Of a DNA stretch of 7,049 bases, positions 1-6,421 are shown piece by piece (positions within the stretch are counted from its first letter, which is position 1; each line of letters opens with the position of its first letter). The notes under the pieces were generated by a model. That model saw nothing but the letters and a program-made list of their open reading frames with translations. It was not told where the DNA came from and made no database searches. Both the position numbers and the translations under genes were made by a program. This DNA is from an uncultured Muribaculaceae bacterium (GTDB lineage: Bacteria; Bacteroidota; Bacteroidia; Bacteroidales; Muribaculaceae), in the NCBI GenBank assembly GCA_905207535.1, contig CAJLLX010000101.1, positions 1-7,049 on the forward strand, in the 5' to 3' direction.

Positions 1-2
1 GC

Positions 3-860
3 CTCTCCAACTCGCGCCCCGCGGGACAGAAGCCGGTGGACCATCCGCGACGCAACCCGCAGCAGCAGGCCGCAGCCGCCGCTCAGGCGCTCCCCGACTC
101 TATTTCGGTCAATCCCATCACCGGTCCCGCCGAAGTGGTGGAGGATGAAGTGGAGCAGACCGCCAAAGGCAACCTTGAGGTGACACCGGTTGACACCGTC
201 GATGTTGATGTCAACCGCAAGGCCATCGAGGAGCAGTATCCCGAGATGTCGGAGATCTTTGCCGAATCCGACTCGCTCGGGCTCACGGCCGGCGAACTGC
301 TCGAGGCCGACTCGCTGGCGATGGCCGCCAAAAAGAAACCCGACGAATGGGTGCCGCGCGAATTCGAGTTCAACCCCGACCCCAACCGCGCCGTGTGGAT
401 GGCGGCCCTCTTCCCCGGCCTCGGGCAGGTCTACAACCGCCGCTACTGGAAGCTCCCCATCATCGTGGGCGGTTATCTCGGTCTGGCCTACGCCACCAAC
501 TGGAACAACGGCATGCTCCGCGACTATTCCAAGGCTTACGCCGACCTGCTCGACTCCGACCCTGAGACCCGCAGCTACATGGACCTCTTCGCTCCGGGTG
601 TCAAAGAGGAGAACCTCGACAAATCGTGGCTGCAAAACGTCATACGGTCGCGCAAGAACTATTTCCGCCGCAACCGCGACCTCTGTATCATCTGCATGAT
701 AGGTGTGTATCTGCTGGCTATGGTCGACGCATATGTCGACGCTTCGCTGTCACACTTCGACATAACACCCGAACTCACCATGGATGTGGCTCCGGCTCTC
801 CTGCAGGATGGCCGCGGAGTGCGCCCCTCCATCGGCATGGTCTGGGCCTTTAATTTCTGA
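3..860 (+). CDS. DUF5683-family membrane protein, 5'-partial
   Basis: This is probably an inner-membrane protein of unknown function. The reading frame has no stop back to the left edge, so the true start is likely outside the window. The GTG at 36 is the first possible start inside it, but nothing marks it as real; residue numbers here count from it. Residues 1-100 are acidic and probably disordered, starting with a Gln/Ala-rich run. The conserved core begins near 113 (NPDPNRAVWMAALFPG) and contains PGLGQVYN at 127-134, followed by RRYWKLPI, the signature I associate with Bacteroidetes DUF5683 proteins. Hydrophobic, probably membrane-spanning segments lie at about 140-154 and 216-236. The protein ends in GMVWAFNF. 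From memory, DUF5683 genes in Bacteroides sit between parB and an MltD-type transglycosylase; the downstream neighbour fits, and the upstream one cannot be seen. The family match is fairly sure, the role is not known. Confidence 0.85.
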   Translation, partial: LSNSRPAGQKPVDHPRRNPQQQAAAAAQALPDSISVNPITGPAEVVEDEVEQTAKGNLEVTPVDTVDVDVNRKAIEEQYPEMSEIFAESDSLGLTAGELLEADSLAMAAKKKPDEWVPREFEFNPDPNRAVWMAALFPGLGQVYNRRYWKLPIIVGGYLGLAYATNWNNGMLRDYSKAYADLLDSDPETRSYMDLFAPGVKEENLDKSWLQNVIRSRKNYFRRNRDLCIICMIGVYLLAMVDAYVDASLSHFDITPELTMDVAPALLQDGRGVRPSIGMVWAFNF

Positions 861-905
861 ACGTCCCGGATCTCCGGCCGTTCGGACTTTTAATCACTTA
901 AACCA
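861..905 (+). other. 45-nt intergenic gap with weak hairpin
   Basis: This is the longest non-coding gap in the window. It contains CCGG-ATCT-CCGG (866-877), or alternatively TCCG (873-876) pairing with CGGA (883-886), followed by CTTTTAA. The stems are only 4 bp, so it could at most be a weak terminator or attenuating structure. The last part before the ATG at 906 is AT-rich, as is common ahead of Bacteroidetes starts. I see no clear TAnnTTTG -7 box with a TTTG -33 box, so I do not call a promoter. Confidence 0.2.
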
Positions 906-2777
906 ATGAATTTTATCACTAAATACGCCGCAATTGCCGCATTGCTCATCGCTCCCCTCTCCGCAAGGGCAGCATCGTCGGTGCTCTCCGTCGCCGACCA
1001 CGTCAACGACTCCACCATCGTCTACCCCGAAAGCGTGGAGACCGACGTGCAGCAGATGATGCAAAACTGGTATCTGCGCAATTATACCGCCCTCGACAAG
1101 GGTGTAGAGACACGTCCCGACGTGGTCACCTCCGACGAAGAGCTGATCCATCGCCTCCAGAGCATCCCCACCGTCATCGAAATGCCCTTCAACTCGGTAG
1201 TACGCAACTACATAGACATGTACACCGGCAAGAAGCGCGGCCTGGTGGAGAGCATGCTCGGCATGAGCCTCTACTATATGCCCATCTTCGAGGAGGCGCT
1301 CGAGCGCGAAGGGCTCCCGATCGAGCTGAAATTCCTGCCCGTCATCGAGTCGGCCCTCAACCCCGACGCCGTGAGCCGCGCCGGTGCCACCGGCCTGTGG
1401 CAGATCATGATGCAGACCGCCCGCGGCCTGGGGCTGGAGGTGAGCACTCTCGTAGATGAGCGCCGCGACCCCATCGCCTCGTCGGCTGCCGCCACCCGCT
1501 ACCTCCGCCAGCTCTACGAGATCTACAACGACTGGCACCTGGCCATCGCCGCCTACAACTGCGGCCCGGGCAACATCAACAAAGCCCTGCGCCGCGCCGG
1601 TGCCGACAACGACGACTCCAAAAAGGATTTCTGGGCCATCTACCCCTACCTCCCACAGGAGACCCGCGGATATGTGCCGTGCTTCATCGCCGCCACATAT
1701 GTGATGAACCATTACGACAAGCACAACATCTCTCCGGCGCTGGCCAAGAAGCCGATCCTCACCGATTCGGTGCATGTGCATCACCGCATCAATTTCAAGC
1801 AGATCTCCGATGTGCTCCATATCCCTGTCGACGAGCTGCAGATACTCAATCCACAATATCGTCAGCAGGAGATCCCCGGCGACATCCGCCCCTATTCGCT
1901 GGTGCTTCCGGCCAATCAGATCTATGCCTTCATCCTCAGCGAGAAGGAGATAGCAGCACGCGACGCCGAGCTTTATGCCCGCCGCGACGTGGTGGAGCCG
2001 GCCACCGGCCTGGAGCCCAGCACCGCCACTGTCAACGGTCAGGAGGGGGAATGGGTCACCGAGGAGGTGGTGAAATACCACAAGGTGCGCCGCAAGGAGA
2101 CCATGTCGTCGATAGCCCGCAAATACGGTGTGACGCTCTCGAGCCTCAAGCGCGCCAACGGAGGTATCTCCAAGCCCCGCCGAGGCTCTACGCTCAAGAT
2201 TGTCACCACCAAAGAGGTGTTCAAGCCCTACGAACCCGAACCTCAGCCTACTGTGGAACCCAACGACAATCTGCTCGTGGCCAACACCCCCGCCGAGCAG
2301 CCCGCGGCTGAGACACCCGCTGCCGAAGAGCCCGCAGCAGTCGCTACGGAAGTTACGGAAGCTCCTGCTGCTGACAGCTCAGCCGACTTAGCCGCAAATG
2401 ACACCGCCGACACCGCCGACACCGCCGCAGCACCTGCCGAAACTGCTGCTGAGACCGAGACCGAAGCCGATGCTGCCGCCGGTGTGCAGGAAAAGGTGGC
2501 CGGCACTTTCCGCACCTCCCACGCCAAGCAGGAGGCCGAGCGGACCGCTGCCCAGGCTAAGGCCGAAAAGAGCAGCAGCTCACGCGACAGCAAGAAGTCG
2601 GCATCCTCAAAGAAGAATAATAAGAAGTCGTCGAAACCACGCACCCACACTGTACGTGCGGGCGAGAGCCTCTACACCATAGCTCAGAAAAACGGCACTA
2701 CCGTCAAAGAGCTGCGCCGCATCAACGGCATCAAGGGCAACAAGATCAAACCCGGCGACAAAATAAAAGTGAAATAA
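906..2777 (+). CDS. mltD: MltD-like lytic transglycosylase with LysM domains
   Basis: Periplasmic enzyme of 623 residues that cleaves the MurNAc-GlcNAc bond of peptidoglycan, forming 1,6-anhydro ends. Residues 1-22 are a signal peptide (hydrophobic run, cleavage likely after ARA); there is no lipobox Cys, unlike E. coli MltD, so it is probably soluble. The GH23/SLT domain spans about 125-235: likely catalytic Glu148 in VIESALNP, GLWQ at 163-166 and AYNCGPGN at 216-223. Residues 290-335 look like a degenerate LysM. Clear LysM domains lie at 388-433 and 579-622, the last closing the protein. Between them is a long linker (about 440-578) rich in Ala, Glu, Pro and Thr, then Ser and Lys. The ATG at 906 is chosen because it gives a complete signal peptide. 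It follows the DUF5683 gene and precedes serB by 19 nt. Family assignment is firm; the exact mltD name is by resemblance. Confidence 0.93.
   Translation: MNFITKYAAIAALLIAPLSARAASSVLSVADHVNDSTIVYPESVETDVQQMMQNWYLRNYTALDKGVETRPDVVTSDEELIHRLQSIPTVIEMPFNSVVRNYIDMYTGKKRGLVESMLGMSLYYMPIFEEALEREGLPIELKFLPVIESALNPDAVSRAGATGLWQIMMQTARGLGLEVSTLVDERRDPIASSAAATRYLRQLYEIYNDWHLAIAAYNCGPGNINKALRRAGADNDDSKKDFWAIYPYLPQETRGYVPCFIAATYVMNHYDKHNISPALAKKPILTDSVHVHHRINFKQISDVLHIPVDELQILNPQYRQQEIPGDIRPYSLVLPANQIYAFILSEKEIAARDAELYARRDVVEPATGLEPSTATVNGQEGEWVTEEVVKYHKVRRKETMSSIARKYGVTLSSLKRANGGISKPRRGSTLKIVTTKEVFKPYEPEPQPTVEPNDNLLVANTPAEQPAAETPAAEEPAAVATEVTEAPAADSSADLAANDTADTADTAAAPAETAAETETEADAAAGVQEKVAGTFRTSHAKQEAERTAAQAKAEKSSSSRDSKKSASSKKNNKKSSKPRTHTVRAGESLYTIAQKNGTTVKELRRINGIKGNKIKPGDKIKVK
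2400..2426 (+). repeat. Three tandem 9-bp units (GACACCGCC)
   Basis: Three perfect in-frame copies of GACACCGCC encode DTADTADTA at residues 499-507 of the transglycosylase, inside its low-complexity linker. Being in frame, a gain or loss of a unit would change linker length by three residues without breaking the gene. Confidence 0.8.
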
Positions 2778-2796
2778 TCCCCACAAATCCTGCGGC

Positions 2797-4086
2797 ATGA
2801 ATACTGACACCACATGCACCGCGACGCCCAACCCCGGTGTCGCATCGAATGAAAGCAACAGCAACCCGGCTGTCACCGAGCTGATACTCATCAACATCAA
2901 CGGACAGGACCGCCCGGGTGTCACCGCTGCACTCACCGAGATTCTCGCACGCTACAATGCCGATATCCTCGACATCGGCCAAGCCGACATACACCACAGC
3001 CTGTCGCTCGGCATCCTCTTCCGCACCACAAGCCGGGAGAGCGGCGACATACTCAAGGACCTGCTCTTCAAGGCTTACGACCTCGGAGTGAAGATCCGCT
3101 TCTCGCCCATCACCATCGAGGCCTACGAGGCATGGGTAAAGCGTCAGGGCAAAAACCGCTGGATCATCACGCTGCTGGGGCGCCGGCTCACCGCGCGCCA
3201 TATAGCGCTGGTATCGGAAGTGGTGGCCGAGCAGGGACTCAACATCGACGCCATACAGCGCCTCACGGGCCGTCCGCCGCTCGACGAGAGCCAGCAGATG
3301 CAGACCAAGGCTTGCATCGAGTTTTCGGTGCGCGGCACACCCGTAGACCGCGCCGAGATGCAGAGCCGCTTCATCCAGATCTCCTCCGACGAGGGATTTG
3401 ACATCTCACTTCAGGAGGATACGATGTACCGCCGTTGCCGCCGCCTCATCTGCTTCGATATGGACTCCACACTCATCCAGACCGAGTGTATCGACCAGCT
3501 GGCCGAACGCGCCGGAGTGGGCGACAAGGTGCGGGCCATCACCGAGCGCGCCATGCGCGGCGAGATTGACTTCAACGAGAGCTTCCGCGAGCGTGTGGCC
3601 CTGCTCAAAGGGCTTGATGTCAGCGTGATGCAAGATATCGCCGACCATCTGCCCATCACCGAGGGTGTGGGCCGCATGATGGAGGTGCTCAAGCGCGCCG
3701 GATTCAAGACCGCCATCCTCTCGGGCGGATTCACCTTCTTCGGCGACTATCTCAAGCGCAAATTCGGCTTCGACTATGTCTACGCCAACGAGCTCGAAGT
3801 GGGGCCCGACGGCAAGCTCACCGGCAACTATGTGGGCGACATCGTCGACGGCAAGCGCAAAGCCGAGCTGCTCAAACTCATCGCACAGGTGGAGAATGTC
3901 AACATCGCCCAGACCATCGCCGTGGGCGACGGCGCCAACGACCTCCCCATGCTCTCCGCCGCCGGCCTCGGCGTGGCATTCCACGCCAAACCCAAGGTGA
4001 AGGCCACAGCCAAGCAGAGCATCTCCACCATCGGCCTCGACGGCGTGCTCTACTTCATCGGATTCAAGGACTCTTACATCTCATGA
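2797..4086 (+). CDS. serB: Phosphoserine phosphatase SerB, two ACT domains
   Basis: Cytoplasmic HAD-family enzyme that hydrolyses O-phospho-L-serine to L-serine, the last step of the phosphorylated serine pathway. At 429 residues it has a short polar N-terminal tail (1-25), two ACT-like regulatory domains (about 27-105 and 122-205, the first with NGQDRPGVTAAL) and a complete catalytic domain (about 215-425). HAD motif I is DMDST at 221-225, with nucleophile Asp221 and acid/base Asp223. Motif II is Ser309 in LSGG. The motif III Lys is 353 or 355 in DGKRK. GDGAND at 377-382 gives the Mg-binding Asp378 and Asp382. No catalytic residue is missing. The ATG at 2797 has no visible Shine-Dalgarno sequence, which is normal for this phylum. 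The stop overlaps the mtaB start by four bases. ACT domains often bind amino acids, so feedback by serine is plausible but not shown here. Confidence 0.96.
   Translation: MNTDTTCTATPNPGVASNESNSNPAVTELILININGQDRPGVTAALTEILARYNADILDIGQADIHHSLSLGILFRTTSRESGDILKDLLFKAYDLGVKIRFSPITIEAYEAWVKRQGKNRWIITLLGRRLTARHIALVSEVVAEQGLNIDAIQRLTGRPPLDESQQMQTKACIEFSVRGTPVDRAEMQSRFIQISSDEGFDISLQEDTMYRRCRRLICFDMDSTLIQTECIDQLAERAGVGDKVRAITERAMRGEIDFNESFRERVALLKGLDVSVMQDIADHLPITEGVGRMMEVLKRAGFKTAILSGGFTFFGDYLKRKFGFDYVYANELEVGPDGKLTGNYVGDIVDGKRKAELLKLIAQVENVNIAQTIAVGDGANDLPMLSAAGLGVAFHAKPKVKATAKQSISTIGLDGVLYFIGFKDSYIS
4083..4086 (+). other. ATGA stop/start overlap, serB-mtaB
   Basis: The TGA of serB (4084-4086) overlaps the ATG of mtaB (4083-4085). 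Such overlaps usually mean one mRNA and coupled re-initiation of translation. It also supports this ATG as the mtaB start, which leaves a normal N-terminus ahead of the TFGCKLN motif. Confidence 0.9.
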
Positions 4087-5492
4087 CCGGAAAGGAGACA
4101 TTCGGCACACTCCGCGCGCTCTATCACACCTTCGGCTGCAAGCTCAATTTCGCCGAGACTTCCACCGTGGCACGCACCTTCGCCGAGCATGGCATCACAC
4201 GTGTCAGCGCCGGCGAAACGCCCGACATCATCGTAGTCAACACCTGCAGCGTCACCGACCTCGCCGACAAAAAGTGCCGGCAGGCGATACGTTCGTTCCA
4301 CCGCCGCTACCCGGAGGCCGACATCATGGTGACAGGGTGCTATGCCCAGCTCCGGCCTGAAGAGGTGGCCTCGCTCGAGGGTGTGGCCGTGGTAGCCGGC
4401 AACGACCGCAAGGGGGAACTGACCGATTTTCTCCGCCGCTGGCTCGCCGACCGGCAGCCGCAGACCCATGTGGCCTCCACAGCCGAGCTGCTCCGCTTCG
4501 TCCCCTCATGCTCGCGAGGCGACCGCACCCGCTTTTTCCTCAAGGTGCAGGACGGCTGCGACTGTTATTGCACCTACTGCACCATCCCCAAGGCCCGCGG
4601 ACGCAGCCGCAGCGCCACAGTGGCCGAGATTGTAGGCCAGGCACGCGCCGCAGCCGCCGAGGGGGCCAAGGAGATTGTCATCACCGGCGTGAATATCGGC
4701 GATTTCGGCAAACGAGTCGAGAGCCGCACCGACGGCGGCACCGTGTCGCTGGTGCGTGGCACCGAGACCTTCGCCGACCTTATCCGCGAGCTCGACCGCG
4801 TAGAGGGGATCGAGCGCTACCGCATCTCCTCGATCGAACCCGACCTGCTCACCGACGAGATCATAGAATTTTGCGCCTCCTCGCGCCGCTTCATGCCGCA
4901 TTTCCACATACCGCTGCAGTGCGGATCCGACACCGTGCTCCGCCTCATGCACCGCCACTACGATACCGCCCTTTTCCGCCACAAGATAGAGCGCATCCGC
5001 GCCCTGATGCCCGACGCCTTCATCGGCATCGACATCATAGCCGGCGCCCGCGGCGAGACGCAGGAGGAGTTTGAGCGCAGCCGCGATTTTGTCAGTTCGC
5101 TCCCTGTCACTCGCCTCCACATCTTCCCCTACTCCGAGCGCCCCGGCACAAAAGCTCTGGAAATCAGTCATGTAGTCAGCCAGGAGGAGAAACACCGCCG
5201 CGTCAACGAGCTGCTGCGTATCTCCGAGCAGAAGATGTACCGGTTTGCCTCGCAATATCTCGGCACGGTGCGTCCTGTGCTCCTGGAGCATGGCCGGCTG
5301 GGCGAACCGATGAGCGGATTCACCGACAACTATCTGAAAGTCAGCGTTGATGCCCCCGCGGGGCTCGACAACACCATAGTGGGCGTGCGCCTGCTGGAAT
5401 TGCTCCCCACCGACATCGGCGACTGCCATGTGCGCGGCGAGCTGGCACCCCTCCCCGCCGACTTCACTCTCCGCAATCCCTCCCAACCATGA
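4083..5492 (+). CDS. mtaB: tRNA t6A37 methylthiotransferase MtaB
   Basis: Radical SAM enzyme of the MiaB/MtaB/RimO family that adds a methylthio group to C2 of t6A (ms2t6A) at position 37 of tRNAs reading ANN codons, aiding decoding of lysine codons. The 469-residue protein has the N-terminal UPF0004 domain, with cluster-binding Cys19 (TFGCKLN), Cys55 (NTCSVT) and Cys86 (TGCYAQ). The radical SAM motif C-x3-C-x2-C is Cys159, Cys163 and Cys166 in DGCDCYCTYCTIPKARG. A TRAM-like RNA-binding region lies at about 382-453. TFGCKLN and the overall length point to MtaB rather than MiaB or RimO. Two oddities are an extra Cys161 inside the SAM motif and an apparent insertion at 211-226 after GVNIGDFGK. 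Start and stop overlap both neighbours by four bases, so it is probably translated together with serB and the acyltransferase. A functional link to either is not evident. Confidence 0.95.
   Translation: MTGKETFGTLRALYHTFGCKLNFAETSTVARTFAEHGITRVSAGETPDIIVVNTCSVTDLADKKCRQAIRSFHRRYPEADIMVTGCYAQLRPEEVASLEGVAVVAGNDRKGELTDFLRRWLADRQPQTHVASTAELLRFVPSCSRGDRTRFFLKVQDGCDCYCTYCTIPKARGRSRSATVAEIVGQARAAAAEGAKEIVITGVNIGDFGKRVESRTDGGTVSLVRGTETFADLIRELDRVEGIERYRISSIEPDLLTDEIIEFCASSRRFMPHFHIPLQCGSDTVLRLMHRHYDTALFRHKIERIRALMPDAFIGIDIIAGARGETQEEFERSRDFVSSLPVTRLHIFPYSERPGTKALEISHVVSQEEKHRRVNELLRISEQKMYRFASQYLGTVRPVLLEHGRLGEPMSGFTDNYLKVSVDAPAGLDNTIVGVRLLELLPTDIGDCHVRGELAPLPADFTLRNPSQP
5489..5492 (+). other. ATGA stop/start overlap, mtaB-acyltransferase
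   Basis: The TGA of mtaB (5490-5492) overlaps the ATG of the acyltransferase gene (5489-5491), the second such junction in a row. This points to coupled translation and fixes the acyltransferase start. Confidence 0.9.
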
Positions 5493-6400
5493 GCGCTGTA
5501 GAAAAATCACTCAAGTATCGCCTCGCCCACAGCGCCCTGAGCCTCGTGGCGCGTCTGCCGCTCGGGGTGCTCTACATCCTAAGCGACCTCACATGGCTGG
5601 TGATGACCCTCGTGGTGCGCTACCGCCGCAAAATCATCACGCGCAACCTGCGCGACTCCTTCCCCGACCTCTCCAACAAGGAGATAGCCCGCATCCGCCG
5701 TCGATTCTACCTCAATTTCACCGACTATATCTTCGAGACGGTGAAACTGCTCCATATCTCCGATGCCGAGATGCGCCGCCGCATGACCTTCAGCGGCATG
5801 GAGGATGTAGACCGCATCCTCGCCTCGGGCCGCCCCATCGTGGCCTATTTCTCGCACTGCGGCAACTGGGAGTGGGTGCCCTCCATCACCCTCTGGAGTT
5901 CGCTGAAGCCGGGAGAGGGCACCGAGTTCTGCCAGGTCTATCGGCCGCTTCGCAACGAGCTGATGGACGCTCTGATGCTGCGCCTCCGCAGCCGCTTCGG
6001 CTCGGTGTCGCTCACTAAAAAGCTGGTATTTCTTGACCTCATGCGCTACCGACGCCAGGGAGTGGCCACCATCACCGGATTCATGAGCGACCAGAAGCCG
6101 AGCCACGGCGACGAAGGCCACTACGAGAATTTCCTCCACCATCCCACCCTCTTCATCACCGGCACGGAGACCGTGGCACGACGCCTCGACGCCGCCGTGG
6201 TGTATTTCGACATTAGCAAGCTCCGCCGCGGCTACTATCACGTGGATGTGCGCCTCATCACCGAGCATCCCCGCGAGCTCCCCGAGCATGCCCTCACCGA
6301 CCGCTACGCCTCGCTCCTCACCGCCACCATCCGCCGCAATCCGTCCATCTGGCTCTGGAGCCACAACCGCTGGAAACACCCCGTGGAGCCGCAAGGCTGA
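5489..6400 (+). CDS. LpxL/HtrB-family lipid acyltransferase
   Basis: Membrane-associated acyltransferase of the lysophospholipid/LpxL (HtrB) family, which moves an acyl chain from acyl-ACP to lipid A precursors at the inner face of the inner membrane. The 303 residues match the usual family length. A hydrophobic N-terminal segment at about 20-43 probably anchors it. The catalytic H-x4-E motif is His123-Glu128 in FSHCGNWEW. Family features further on are FMSDQKPSHGDEG (198-210), a GTETVAR stretch (225-231) and the C-terminal WLWSHNRWK (288-296). Lipid A secondary acylation is the likeliest role, but transfer to another envelope lipid cannot be excluded from sequence alone, so no gene symbol is given. 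It overlaps mtaB by four bases and is followed 21 nt later by a glycosyltransferase in the same reading frame, which supports an envelope glycolipid context. Confidence 0.92.
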   Translation: MSAVEKSLKYRLAHSALSLVARLPLGVLYILSDLTWLVMTLVVRYRRKIITRNLRDSFPDLSNKEIARIRRRFYLNFTDYIFETVKLLHISDAEMRRRMTFSGMEDVDRILASGRPIVAYFSHCGNWEWVPSITLWSSLKPGEGTEFCQVYRPLRNELMDALMLRLRSRFGSVSLTKKLVFLDLMRYRRQGVATITGFMSDQKPSHGDEGHYENFLHHPTLFITGTETVARRLDAAVVYFDISKLRRGYYHVDVRLITEHPRELPEHALTDRYASLLTATIRRNPSIWLWSHNRWKHPVEPQG

Positions 6401-6421
6401 CACACCTTTCCCCCCTGCAAA

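Noticed and set aside
723..740. Two GTCGAC palindromes separated by six bases, an inverted-repeat operator candidate
   Set aside because: They lie inside the coding sequence of the DUF5683 gene and encode a VDA-x-VDA repeat at the end of a membrane segment, so protein coding explains them.
894..2081. 395-codon open frame on the - strand opposite the transglycosylase gene
   Set aside because: It is antisense to a gene with clear domains, has a Gly/His/Val-rich composition with no recognisable motif, and is what strong GC bias at third positions produces on the opposite strand.
1679..2311. 210-codon open frame on the + strand in another frame within the transglycosylase gene
   Set aside because: Its Arg/His/Pro-rich sequence is typical of a frame-shifted reading of GC-rich coding DNA, and the in-frame gene has LysM motifs across the same span.
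2778..2796. Possible promoter or ribosome binding site between the transglycosylase gene and serB
   Set aside because: The 19-nt gap has no Shine-Dalgarno-like purine run and no room for a full promoter, so transcription from upstream is more likely.
3406..3984. 192-codon open frame on the - strand opposite the SerB catalytic domain
   Set aside because: It lies wholly opposite the most conserved part of serB and has a low-complexity shadow composition.
4506..5510. 334-codon open frame on the - strand opposite mtaB
   Set aside because: It is a mirror of the mtaB codon pattern with no family features, and both ends fall inside or at the edge of the sense genes.
5579..6403. 274-codon open frame on the - strand opposite the acyltransferase gene
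   Set aside because: It covers nearly the same span as a well-supported sense gene, with no motif and no plausible promoter region.
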